From Setomelanomma holmii (taxonomy: Eukaryota > Ascomycota > Dothideomycetes > Pleosporales > Phaeosphaeriaceae), in NCBI GenBank assembly GCA_010015745.1, contig ML978155.1, positions 744,001-808,000 of the forward strand: a DNA stretch of 64,000 nucleotides, given 5' to 3'. Positions 33,533-44,596 of this stretch are shown one piece after another (the first letter of the stretch is position 1; the number at the start of each line of letters is the position of its first letter). Position numbers and translations under genes: made by a program. The notes below the pieces were generated by a model. The model was not told where the DNA came from. It saw only the letters and a program-made list of their open reading frames with translations, and made no database searches.

Positions 33533-34166
33533 GAGAACAATCCATATGCGAAATTCAAACAGGAAGGAATGAACAGCCGCTCAGTTTTTTTTGGTCGCTG
33601 AAATTGGCTAGGTCGAAGTATCATCTTTATCTCATATTCGTACAATATGCAGCGACCATCGCAGCGAATGGATTAAACACGGCGCCTTGGACTGGTCACG
33701 AATTCACGAGATCATGACATAGACAAAACTGCTTTGAGCCCCGAAGGTTACCCACGCCGGCTAAGACTTTTTTTGGAGCGCCTCAGCTTATCAGCCTATC
33801 ATTTATCTTGACTAGACAGTCTTCTATCAGCATCAAAGCCATAATACAATGACAACGCAATTAGCTTGACTAGTTTACCGCATGTGCGGGACCCCAGATT
33901 ATGGTAAGCACTAGTTGGTCGTACCTGTGTCACCTTTAAAACTTCGTTCTCTTTCCTCTGCTTGTCGCAGAACACCATCATACATTAATTCGCCATCCGA
34001 TCGTTTAGCTTCTATAATTCTCATTTCGCGATCAATTGCCTCGATGAAACAGAACATGAAGTTTCACAAGAGACATGCTCATCGAACCACGTCATAGCGC
34101 TACGCGACCTCGGCTCGCACATCCATAAGACGTGCATCCCGCGCAAGAGCAGGCTAGCGAGCTACC
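33533..34166. other. Intergenic region
   Basis: About 630 bp, rather AT-rich, with two T-homopolymer runs (near 33585 and 33770). Presumed terminator of the DUF262 gene and promoter of the SDR gene. No gene is supported. Confidence 0.5.
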
Positions 34167-35377
34167 ATGGACGAAATTCAACGGTGCAAAGCACGCGAAG
34201 AGGCGCCGATTGCTGCGTCTCGAAACTCTACACACATCACACCACTGCCGCCGTCTTCCGCTCAGACAAGATCCATCTGGCACACCATCCTGTATATACT
34301 CCGCCAGATCCTCGAGCTTCCAACGACTGCGATTCTTCTCACCTACGGCTTTATATTCCCTGAATTGAGAGATTCGGTAGCAAGCATCGGTATGGGCAAG
34401 TCATTTAATCCGGCGATGGACATTGGGAGTCTAGAAGGCAAAGTCATCCTGGTAACAGGAGGTACGCATCGAACCACACCACTCCAACCACGTCCTAACA
34501 GCACCCCACAGGCAACGCCGGCCTAGGCAAACAAACCGTGCAATACCTCTCCTCGCACAACCCAGCACGCATCTACCTCGCCGCGCGCACCCCGTCCAAA
34601 GCGACCGCCGCCATCCAATCCATCCAATCCGCCGTCCCAAATGCCTGCGAAATAATCCACCTCCCGCTCGACTTGACCTCCTTCTCCTCCATCGCCTCGG
34701 CAGCCGACACATTCCGTTCCCGCGAATCCCGTCTCGACATCCTCATCAACAATGCGGGCATAATGGCGAGTCCGTATTCTACCACCAAAGAAGGGTTCGA
34801 GATCCAATTCGGCACAAACCACATGGGCCACGCACTACTCACCAAATCCCTGCTGCCTACGCTCCTCGAAACCGCAAAGTTACCCGGCGCAGATGTGCGC
34901 ATCGTAACGCTGAGTAGCATGGGCCACCATCTAGCCGTGCAAGGCGGAATTTGCTTCGACCAAGCCGCGCTCGAAAAGGAATCGACGTGGCGCCGTTACG
35001 GCGCATCTAAACTTGCGAACATCCTGTACACGCGAGCGCTCGCAGAACACTACCCACAGATAACATGCATATCGCTCCACCCGGGCGTAATACTCACAGA
35101 CCTGTTCAACAATTTGCGCACAAATCTATTCTTGAAAGTTGGGATATGGCTGTATGGCTTGATTGGGCGTATATTGCCTGGGCACTACAGGAGTGCTGAG
35201 GGAGGTGCGTTGAATCAGACGTGGGCTGCGACGGTGAGGAAGGAGGACTTGGTGAACGGGGCGTTTTATAAACCGGTCGGGGTCAGAAATGAGGGGAGTA
35301 AGTGGACAAGGGATGCAGGGTTGCAGAAGAAGTTGTGGGAGTATACTGAGGCGGAGTTGGAAAGGCATGGGTATTGA
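34167..35377 (+). CDS. Short-chain dehydrogenase/reductase, membrane-associated
   Basis: Two exons: 34167..34461 and 34512..35377, 386 residues. The intron splits the Rossmann glycine motif, which reads VILVTGGNAGLGKQ after splicing. Other SDR landmarks are ILINNAGIMASP, VTLSSMGHH and the catalytic YGASKLAN. A hydrophobic segment (residues about 40-65) before the domain suggests membrane attachment. It belongs to the retinol-dehydrogenase/protochlorophyllide-reductase-like group of NADP(H) enzymes; substrate unknown. It is convergent with the acid phosphatase, 126 bp between the stops. Confidence 0.88.
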
Positions 35378-35503
35378 TGGACATGGAGTCGTAAATAGAA
35401 TGAGACTTGGAATGTTGTTTTCATTGGCCTTTGCTCGCATTTTGATTCCACTGAGACAATTGGAGCAATAATACCAGTCCCAACCTATCCAACCAGCCCC
35501 TTC

Positions 35504-37135
35504 TTACTGATGCAAAAACTCAATCTGATGCTTCGCATCCCCACTCAACCCACACAACTCCCTAAAATCCCCTACCTCCACCCCCCTCTCCTTCGTCCTG
35601 CTCACAAACTGACCCAGCGGACAACTCTTTCCTGGGCCCGAATTGCAATCCGGCAGCGCCGTAATCCCATCATTAACATTCAGGCGCACAAACTTTTCGG
35701 GCCCAGGCGCATCTTTGACATGGCAGCTCAACAGCTCGAAAATAACACGCCCGCCCATGGGCGACACCTGCGACTTGCGCCATTTCCTGTCGTGCGCGAT
35801 GTGCGTGACGGGCAAGTGTTCGACATCGTTGATGACGTTGAGAGCAGTCATCATGGGCGCGATGTCGCCGTCGTGCACGAAACTGAAGAACAGTGGTCCG
35901 GCCATGGGACCTTGGAGGAGGAGGTTGGTTGTTGCGTTGAGCCAGAGCCATCCCATGCTCGCGGCGTACCTTTGGCCCGGGCCTGCCCGGTAGTAATGAA
36001 GAACGTCGCGCGCGTACTCGAATGCTAGGAACTCGGTGTGCGTGAAGACGTCGCACCAGTCGCTGTGGCCGCGGACAGTGGTCTCGAAACCGCACATTTC
36101 TTGCATGGCCCAGATGTCTTGGTTCGTGAAGTTCATACCGGTATGAGAGAAAAGGCGTTCGCGAATTGGTCCAAGATATGTTGCACGGTATTCGCCCATC
36201 ATATCGTAGCCCCTCCTTTGACCATTTTTCAAGTCTCTCTTGTTGTTCAAGCATGTTCGCCCAGGTGTGAGTGTGTTCGCCTCCCGCCAGGAATCCTCGG
36301 GTATGACCTCGAGGTCGGCAACCTTGTCTTTTTGGTAGTCGATGCCAAAGAAACCAAGCGCGAAGTGGCGTGCCGTCTCAATAACACGTTGCGAGTCGCT
36401 AGCCCAGAAGCGTGTAGGACGGTCAGGTAGGACATCGGAGAGAAGGTGCTTGTAGCGAGTTTGTAGGCGGACGCCGGTGGTGAATGAGCCGAGTGTACCA
36501 GAAAAGGGGCCAGTACTTGTGAGCATTTCAAGACGGTCATCGGAAGACCAAAAGAGCTCCCAGTCGTTGAAGAAGGCCATGGTGCCGTTGAATGTCTTCC
36601 CGCTCTGCTTCATGCGCTCGACAACCGCTCGCTGGTGCTTGCCAGCCTTGATGGTAGGATATCGCTCGGCATGTCTAGACATCTGGGGGGCCCAGCATCA
36701 GCATCTCTGCATGGCTTGCCAATATGCTATGAACATACCCACCATATGAACCTGTTCGACATGACACCCTTCCGGAACAGCAATGCCTCCATCAACAACG
36801 TCGATGACCTTCTCGACCCATGGACCGTTGCCACCGAGATGGTATAGAATATTCCAATTGCTGGTTATAGCGCCCGCTCCCTGCTTGTGTTCGGCTGCAG
36901 TGCCCTGGCTGCCTTGAGGATGCCACCAGCTGGTCCAGCTCGAGTGGTGTGGTTTGTTGCCTGCGCATTCATATCCGAAATATCCCGAGTGAATGTGGTG
37001 GTCACTGGGTGGGCATTGCGGTAGTGGTTTCGGAGCACAGAATGTTTCGTATGGCGATGGATAGTTGATGGTAAGACCGATTAAGCTGGCAAGAAGGAGG
37101 GTAGCGAATGACACTAGGGTGCGTGTTGAGGGCAT
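35504..37135 (-). CDS. Secreted histidine acid phosphatase (phytase family)
   Basis: Two exons on the minus strand: 37135..36743 and 36682..35504, 523 residues. The N-terminus (LVSFATLLLASLIGL) is a signal peptide or signal anchor. The intron lies just before the catalytic motif, giving MSRHAERYPT (RHxxRxP); the proton-donor motif is FVHDGDIAP. Several cysteines expected for disulfides are present. The family hydrolyses phosphomonoesters including phytate at acid pH, outside the cell. 3-Phytase and general acid phosphatase cannot be told apart here. The start at 37135 is the first ATG in frame. Confidence 0.92.
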
Positions 37136-37659
37136 ATCGACTGTGAGCTGCAATGAGGATGTCGAGCATCAGGAAGACGTGCAGTAGGTCTCGAAGACAT
37201 CGTGGGGCATACGTTCGATGAAGATACTAGGAAGGCGGTGTGGGCCTACTGCGACTGCGAGCGAGACAGCTATTCCTGCCAAGAATGTGCATCGATCGTG
37301 CCTAGACATGAGGATGCATTGCTTGTAGCAGTCGCGCAACCATCAGATCGTTCGTCTTGCTCGATAGTGCAGACAATGGCATGGATGAAGTGGACAAGAA
37401 AGTGATGGTTGAGCGATCGACAGCGACGTCGCGTTCGTGCCTCGGCACAACGCGTCTTCCCCAACCTCCGCTTACCCCACAACTATCTATCCATAGCTTC
37501 TTCCATCAGGAGCAGGGAGCACTTCAACATAGAATTCGACAAACAGTCCATCGCAATTGAAACATTTCAGGCATTTAAATACCATCCCATTACAATCCCG
37601 AAGCCCTCTCATACTTCAATTATTGTTTCCTCGCAAACGAAGCGGCATCAACATTGAAC
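37136..37659. other. Divergent promoter region
   Basis: About 520 bp between the divergent start codons of the acid phosphatase and the FMN oxidase. No gene or clear regulatory motif is supported. Confidence 0.5.
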
Positions 37660-39033
37660 ATGTCGGACTCGGACTACAAACCGACGCGATACTACGAGCC
37701 AGACCCAGACTCGTATGTTCAATATCAACGAGAGATCTATGGCAACCTCTGCAAGCCAAAGTACTCGACCAAGCCAGCGCAATGGGAGGCAGCAGCCAGG
37801 GCAGCAATTCCAGAACCCAACTTCCTTTACGTCTTTGGCGCAGCTAGTAGCGAGTCGACACATAGAGCGAACATCTCAGCGTTCGACCGCTTCCGACTGC
37901 GACCATGGATGCTTGTCCAAGCCACTCGGCGAGACATGTCAGTCGAGCTATTTGGTCGCAAATATCGAAGCCCGCTATTGGTAGCTCCAATAGGCGTTCA
38001 AGAGATCGTTCATCAAGATGGAGAAGAGGCAACTGCTCGGGCTTGTGCTGCTGTCAAGGTTCCGATGATTTTGTCAACAGCCGCAACAAGATCGATTGAG
38101 CAAGTGGCTGCTGCAAACGGTGAGGGTGACAGGTGGTACCAGCTTTATTGGCCCAAACCGCAAGCCGAGGAGTTTACCGCTTCGCTATTGAGCCGCGCGA
38201 AAGCGAACGGCTTCAAAGTGCTCATCGTCACGCTGGATACATTCATGATTGGCTATCGACCCAATGACTTGGACGAGTCGTATCTCCCATTCGTCTGGTA
38301 AGCAAGTCTCCATTTCCATAATTCTGCGCTAACGCTCTCCAGGGGCCAAGGATGTCAAGTTGGCTTCTCTGACCCTGTCTTCCAACGCATGTACGAGGAA
38401 GAGCAGGCGAAGGACACGAGGAGTGTGAGTGAAAAGGTATCAGAGATCTGGCAGATCTTGAAACGCCCGGGAAGCATTGGAGGTAGCATGAAGGTCCTCA
38501 CGCATGCAAGTATTATGAAGAAAGCGATGTTCTTCACGTCGCTTGTAGCATCTGGACACTACCGCGACTGGAATGACCTGAAGACTCTTCGAAAGTACTG
38601 GGACGGGCCGATCGTCTTGAAGGGCATCCAGACAGTCGAGGATGCTCACAGAGCAATCGACCACGGCATGGACGGCATCATAGTCTCCAACCACGGCGGC
38701 CGTCAGCTCGACGGGGCTATCTCGTCATTGGATGCACTGGCTGAGATTGGCGCTGATGAAAAGGTCAAGACTTCGAATCTGACTCTGCTGTTCGACAGCG
38801 GCATACGCACTGGCTCGGATGTCTTGAAGGCGCTTGCGTTGGGTGCCAAGGCTGTACTAATCGGCCGGCCATACGTTTATGGGCTTGCAATGGGAGGCGA
38901 GGAGGGCGTTAAGCATGTGCTCAATTGCTTGCTTGCCGACACCGATTCTTCGCTTGCCAATCTGGGCAAGAAGAGCATAGCAGAGATCAGCAGAGATGAT
39001 CTGAGGGTGGTACAGCAATTGGCGAAGCTGTAG
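37660..39033 (+). CDS. FMN-dependent 2-hydroxyacid oxidase (lactate 2-monooxygenase-like)
   Basis: Two exons: 37660..38297 and 38343..39033, 442 residues. It has the (S)-2-hydroxyacid dehydrogenase barrel: SPLLVAPIGVQEIVH, WYQLYWPKPQ, the catalytic histidine in IIVSNHGGRQLDGA, and the FMN phosphate site DSGIRTGSDVLKALALGAKAV followed by IGRPY. Length and the extra middle segment fit the lactate 2-monooxygenase-like group rather than flavocytochrome b2, because no heme domain is present. The C-terminus QQLAKL is a PTS1, so a peroxisomal, H2O2-producing oxidase is plausible. Its stop codon is only 20 bp from the end of the next, opposing gene. Confidence 0.92.
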
Positions 39034-39053
39034 TTGCTTGATGTAGAGACGGT

Positions 39054-39509
39054 TTAGTCCAATTCGATGCGCCCTGAGTAGCGATGCTGGTTGATAGGCT
39101 CGAAGTCGTGCGGTGTCTGTTTCTCGCTGGCACGTTGCAGTAGTGGCTTCAGTCCATTGTTGAAGTTGGCCAGGCAAAGCATGGCATTGAGACAGGCTAG
39201 TGTAGCCAGCCCGAGCGCGACATCTGCATAGAGCAGCATTTCGTCTTTCAATAGGGTATTAGCTCTTATGCCTTTGCCATTGAGAACAAGTATGCGGCTG
39301 AGGAGATATGCCATTTCCGCAAGGCGCAAAATCTGGGTTCAACACATCAGCACTTTTCCTCCAATGAGATATCTGAGACCTACAATTGCTGTTATCGCGC
39401 CCAGCACGCTCTCCGACTTCGTGGACACGATCGTGAGAATGACTTGTATCACCAAAGCCGGTATAATAGCAAACGTGCGCGCAAACTCTGGCTGCTTTGT
39501 GCGGTTCAT
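39054..39509 (-). CDS. Small multi-pass membrane protein, weakly RTA1-like
   Basis: Two exons on the minus strand: 39509..39384 and 39332..39054, 134 residues, joined by a 51-nt intron with good splice signals. Hydrophobic segments are FAIIPALVIQVILTIV, SVLGAITAIILRLAEMAYLL and LLYADVALGLATLACLNAML. The spacing of arginine, glutamate, glycine and aspartate (LRLAEM...NGKGI...DEMLLYAD) recalls the C-terminal half of RTA1-type membrane proteins. If so it is about half their length. I cannot name a function. Confidence 0.5.
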
Positions 39510-39689
39510 ACTCCCTCTTCTTCCACTTCTATACCATGTTGCTGGTGGTGATGTGCCCAGAGGTCTTGACATAGAATAAAATAAGACATTCCATCTTTTC
39601 GATCCTCCTTGTCTTCAACGCTCTGGGTTCCAATCCTCCTCAGTTCCCTGTCTTCTCCATATCATCCCACTTCAGAGCTCGACTCTCCA

Positions 39690-40365
39690 TCAATTCAGCC
39701 ACTGATCGTTATTCATCTCCATGGTCCATTTCGGCTCGTTGCAAAAGAACCCTTGCAGACCGTCAAGTTGAGCACAGTCGGTCTGGTGTGGATAGTCGCA
39801 CGCGCTACCATCATCGCCAGCTGGGCATTGCAGGAACGGGCAGCCGCTTCGGCGTGCACCCAGCGCACGAACGACATCCGTGAACGGGTTGTCGCTCTCG
39901 TGACTGAGGTTGTACCAAACTCGGCCGTTCTCGAGAGCCCAGACATACTCGAATTGGTAGACCGGTTCGCCAGGGTAGCGCGAGACCTCCACTGCATAAT
40001 AATGTTCGCGGGTGTACATTGAGTGAATATTGTCATCTTACCGCTGTAACCACAGGTGTCCTTGTAGATAGGAAATTGATTTGTGAAGGTACCGCCGGGC
40101 GTCATCTTCGCTCCAGGAGACTCGCTGAAGTTCGCGCAACGCTCGTTCGGACGAGAACCTGGGTGTTCTGCTACTGCCTCTCGGATGTAGAGCGGATATG
40201 GGCAGTAGTTGTTGAAGACGAATTTGATCTCAGCTGCCTTGGCTGGAGTGGCAGATGCGAGGGCGAAGAAGCCGAGAATGGCTGATTATGATTAGCTGAC
40301 TGATAGAATGGTCCTCTAGAAAGAGATGCAAGCCTATCTGCAAGAAAAAGAACATACTGGTTCAT
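39690..40365 (-). CDS. BYS1-like small secreted cysteine-rich protein (start junction unclear)
   Basis: Two exons are clear on the minus strand: 40281..40042 and 39991..39690, joined across GCG/GTAAG...CAG/TG. The mature part reads IKFVFNNYCPYPLYIREA, VWALENGRVWYNLSHE and CPFLQCPAGDDGSACDYPH, which fits the Blastomyces yeast-phase BYS1/thaumatin-like family of secreted proteins. The second exon begins with a signal-peptide core (ILGFFALASATPA). The only upstream ATG (40365) gives an eight-base first exon with donor GTATGT, but that splice is out of frame by one base. So the start is unresolved: a lesion, a sequence error or unusual splicing. A TATATA lies about 100 bp upstream of that ATG. 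Confidence 0.6.
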
Positions 40366-41287
40366 GTTGAAGTTTATGTCGGAGATTGGGAGTCTGTTTG
40401 GGTAGTGAGACTGCGAGATTGGGTACCGAGGGGTGATGTCTACAAGTTGTAGTCTATCGAAGAGTATATACGGACAAATAGTCTAACAGCAGTGTCTTGA
40501 AGAGGATAAAAAAATCGGAGGGCCTACCCAGTGGAGTCTTTATACGGAGCCGTAAGGAGAGCCCTGCCGATAACGCAATCGTCAGTCACCTCCTGACAGC
40601 CTTGAACAACGACTTGAACACGCAGAAAACACAGTGAGAGTGACATTAGTGCGGCTCGAAGCAGAATACGAACGAAAAACGAAGGCGGGTGAATTCTAAC
40701 ATGTCGACCTGGTGAATTTTCTGACCGCGGGAAAGATAGCCAGAATCTCAAAGGCTCGAACGAGGAACCGGGGACCGTAAGCTGTCAGGGTTTGCATGTA
40801 TATGCTCACTCGTGCCGAGTGCATTTGAGCAATTGCAGCAATGCACTGTAGTGAAATTGTCAAGGTCCGGCCCAGGTTCAACTTGGACAAACATTGTTCT
40901 AATCATGACCCCTCAGGCGCTGAAAATAGGCAGCTCGTGGCCTTCGAAATGGTCGAAGTGTAAAGCGGGCTTAAAGAGCAAGTCGAGACTTGAGCATCAT
41001 TGACTTGAAGACCTTCATGAAGGACTGATGGCTGTGTCCAGAGTGCGCTCCATGGCAGTCGAATTTGGCCCATCGACATTGACGTGTCTTATCGGAATCC
41101 CTGAAAACGTATCAAATTCCATACAGCCAAGCTCAAAGTTTTTAGTCTAAAAGTGTGGAGTGTAGTGAATGAGGTTGCACGTGCACCCGCGAGAGCTCGG
41201 CGTTCAATGACGCGACGTGGGGTAGTCCGTGCTCCAGTCTTCTACGTCAGGCTCAACTTTACACACCACTGCACCACCACATCTTCG
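40366..41287. other. Divergent intergenic region
   Basis: About 920 bp between the BYS1-like gene and the Nudix gene. In-frame codons extend upstream of the chosen Nudix start to 41153, so its right end may be partly transcribed leader. Nothing else is supported. Confidence 0.5.
40465..40470 (-). promoter_or_regulatory. TATA-like box for the BYS1-like gene
   Basis: TATATA about 100 bp upstream of the only candidate ATG (40365). Position is the only evidence. Confidence 0.35.
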
Positions 41288-42046
41288 ATGTACAGATCGC
41301 CAATTGCTTTCCTCTCTCGATCTACACGTAGGCTCTATATCACGCCATTACCTCAATTGTGTACCAAAACACCAAAATCCAGACCAAGTCTAGCTCGTGC
41401 CTTCCACAACCCACCACACCTCTGCGCAGCCTACAATATGCCGCAATCACCCAAGATCGTAAAGGTCGAAGACCTGCCCGCCAACGAGGCAAAGTGGATC
41501 GAGTTCCAGAAGATTTCATGGCAAGATCAGACCGGCAAGGATCGTGTATGGGAAGCCGCATCACGCAAGACACGCGGTAAATCCGGCGTGGATGCAGTCG
41601 CTATCACCACAATCATCCGCCACCCAAACCGCCCGCCTTCCACTATCATTATTCTACAATACCGCCCACCCGTCGATGCCGTCTGCGTTGAGCTCCCCGC
41701 CGGTCTTGTCGACGAGAAGGAATCACCGAGCAATGCGAGCGTGCGCGAGCTGCACGAGGAGACTGGGTACAAGGGCAAGCTGACGTTCATTTCGCCGACG
41801 ATTGTGTCGGATCCGGGTATGAGTACGGCGAATATGCAATTGGCGCAGGTGGAGGTCAATTTGAAAGAAGGTGACGAGGAGCCGGAGCAGGCGCTGGACG
41901 ACGGCGAGTTCATTGAGCGTGTGGTGGTACCGCTTGATGAGCTATATGAGAGGCTTGTCAAGTACGATTCAGAAGGCAAGACAGTGGACGCGAGGCTGTG
42001 GCATTGGGCTGCTGGCTTCCATGCTGCGAAGACGCTGAAACTGTAG
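41288..42046 (+). CDS. Nudix hydrolase, ADP-ribose pyrophosphatase (Ysa1-like)
   Basis: Single exon, 252 residues from ATG 41288. The Nudix box is complete: GLVDEKESPSNASVRELHEETGY (GX5EX7REUXEEXGU), preceded by IILQYRPPVDAVCVELPAG, typical of ADP-ribose/nucleoside-diphosphate-sugar hydrolases of the Ysa1/NUDT5 group. From ATG 41288 there is a basic serine/arginine-rich leader resembling a mitochondrial presequence; ATG 41438 (MPQSPKIVKVEDLP) gives a compact cytosolic form. Two forms from alternative starts are plausible. The enzyme would split ADP-ribose to AMP and ribose 5-phosphate. Confidence 0.9.
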   Translation: MYRSPIAFLSRSTRRLYITPLPQLCTKTPKSRPSLARAFHNPPHLCAAYNMPQSPKIVKVEDLPANEAKWIEFQKISWQDQTGKDRVWEAASRKTRGKSGVDAVAITTIIRHPNRPPSTIIILQYRPPVDAVCVELPAGLVDEKESPSNASVRELHEETGYKGKLTFISPTIVSDPGMSTANMQLAQVEVNLKEGDEEPEQALDDGEFIERVVVPLDELYERLVKYDSEGKTVDARLWHWAAGFHAAKTLKL

Positions 42047-42242
42047 AGAGGCAACAAGGGTAATACGCGCAGAGATCACAATGCACCACGATATTATGAC
42101 TACATATGGGATTCAAGAGCTAGCAGCTTAATTTACTAAGCGTCATAATCTATTGCGCAAAGAAGCTTGACCTAGATCAGCTCTCCAGATGTTCTCACCG
42201 CTCTTCAACACCCGATTTAACCATCAACCTCTTTTCCTCCAT

Positions 42243-43865
42243 TCATGCAGGCGTTTTCCTCGCATCTCTTAGCTTGACCATCAACGGACTCTTCTCCCAT
42301 GTGTTATACGCTCTCAAGCCCTCAAACTCATTCTTCGGATTCCACAACTTCGCTCCATCCGAGAACTCCAGATCGAAATTCCACAACAGCGCGCCCAAAA
42401 TCAACCTCAATTCCACGTACGTCAAGTTTCGTCCAATACAGCCTCGCGGCCCAGTCGAGAAAGGCTGAGCAGCCCTCTTCACGTCACCCGCAAACTTCGC
42501 TTTCGACTCGGGCGTATCGAGGAATCGCTCGGGAATGAATGTATCCGGGTCCGCGAAATTGGCGGCAGAATGTGCGGCGCCCCAGCTCGAGACACAGACT
42601 GATGTCCCGCCGGGCACAGTGTGGCCGTCGATCAGAGAGCCGCCGTTGGGAACGGTGCGTAGCAGACCAATCGGCACGGGTGGGAATATCCTCAGTCCTT
42701 CCTCGATACATGCGTTCATGTACGGCAAACCAGCAAGGACATCCATGTTGATATCCGCTTCAGTCTTACACGCGCCGCGAATCTCATTGACGAGTTTTTG
42801 ATATACTTCCGGATTCCTAAGAAGGTAATTTGTTAAACCGCAAAGTTCAGTTGCTGTAGTCTCGCTTCCGGCTACGATGAACAGCGCAGCATTCATAATC
42901 ACCTCATCGTCACTGACTTCGTTCTTCTTTTCGCGCTGCTTCAAAATATACCAGATGAAATCGCGATGCTCCGTCTTGGTCGCCATTCGCCGCACCGTCT
43001 TTTCAGTCGAGTTAGTCAGATGTCGGGTCCGACGCTTGCGGATCGCGCTCGGGATGCACCACATGAGGAAGCGCTGGGAGAGTGAGCCAGGCTTGGCAAA
43101 CCGGCGGGTTGCTTGTTCGATGGCGCCGGATTTGATGGCTTCGTAGATGAGGACGACCCAGTTCGCTGATTCCGATCCCTCACCTAGTCAAATAATTACT
43201 TCATGCTTTTCCCTCGACTTCGGGCTAAGGGTGACTAGGAACAATAACTCACCTTCACGCAAACACCCAAATGGTTCACCGAACGACAAATCCCCAATGA
43301 TATCAAATGTGCAGAAATTAAACCACGACACCATATTCGCCGGTTTCCCCGCATGCGCCATCTCCCTCAACTTCACCACAAACAAATCCACGTAGCCCCT
43401 CAGAATAGGTTCCTGCTCTAGCAGCGCCTGCTTGCTAAACGCATGCGCCAGCGCCCGTCGCTGCCGCGCGTGATGCGTATCTGGCGCCATAGTCAGATTC
43501 GTCGCTCCTGGGATCGCTTCCACGGCACCGACGTGAATCGGGTCCTTGTCCATATTCTGCAGTCCGATGCGGTGCCCGTAAATGTCGTCCCAGGCCTTGG
43601 CGGTGTTGAATGAGAGTTCGTTGGGCATGACGCGTACGACGGGGCCGTATTTGTCGTGTAGGACTTTGTAGTCGAAGGAGATGCGGCCGCGAAGGAGGGA
43701 GATGATGGAGGGGATGGGCGAGATGCGCCATAGTATTGGGCCTGGATACTTTGCGAGTGGATGGAGTGTCAGGTTGTAGATGAATGTTAGGAGCGTGTAG
43801 GTGAGGAAGGCGAGGGGGAGCCAGATGGCGAGCTGGTAGAGTCGGTCGGCGTCGAGGAGACCCAT
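42243..43865 (-). CDS. Cytochrome P450 monooxygenase
   Basis: Two exons on the minus strand: 43865..43253 and 43183..42243, 517 residues. An N-terminal membrane helix (LAIWLPLAFLTYTLLTFIY) and HPLAKYPGP hinge lead to all P450 motifs: I-helix AGSETT, ExxR in EEGLRIFPPVP, PERF, and heme loop FSTGPRGCIGRNL. The overall pattern fits the fungal CYP65/isotrichodermin-hydroxylase-like group of microsomal enzymes, inferred from NLTLHPLAKYPGP and TFDIIGDLSFGEPFG. Substrate unknown. Upstream on the same strand lies a PRISE reductase gene, so the two could work on related compounds, but no biosynthetic core enzyme is nearby. Confidence 0.93.
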
Positions 43866-44596
43866 GATGGCGGTGTCGATGCGGTTTCACGACGCTGGGT
43901 GCGAGATGAAGGGAAAGCAGGACGATGGAATATGGCGAGATGAAGAGACGAAGCTTAACAGAGACAATAGAAGAAGAAGCTGCATTGGGACTTCAATTAT
44001 ACTCATCCTGACTAGTCCCTGTGACCATGACGCTACAACGCGCAGCAAAATCGTTTCCTCCATCAGGATAGAGCGGCACGCATTCGCCAAAGCATTTCCG
44101 ACTCCAGGTGTGCAGACCAGAGCACAAAAGTTCGAAAAGTGGGCATTGAATCGGATCCTGTAATGCAGATGGATTCATTCCACGTTCAAATCATGGTCAA
44201 GGGATCAATTGAAAGACCTTTGTTGATTTGCTTCGATGTATGGACGTTTTGATGCATGGTCACGTTGTTGAAGCACGGAGATCTTGGAATGCTGGAAATG
44301 CTTTAGCGTGGTGGAGCGCCAGGACCCCGCAGATACCCCGCGGAGGGGTGCATGATGCCGATATTCGACGAGTCGCGAGCCGAGCTGATCATAGAGAGCT
44401 TGAGTTGTGTTATGAAAAGTCTCGGATTTATCTGGGCTTGCTGATAGATTGTTTGGAAATACTATGGTCCATGCTTAATCTACTATCTTTGTGGGCAACA
44501 TCGCCTGGGCGATGATTGATATTCATGCTATATTGCAGTTTCCTCACTCTTGAATTGCAAGCTATACTTTCTTCATAATACCATGTACAGTAAACA
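43866..44596. other. Intergenic region
   Basis: About 730 bp between two minus-strand genes. It should contain the P450 promoter and the terminator of the PRISE gene. No gene is supported. Confidence 0.5.
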
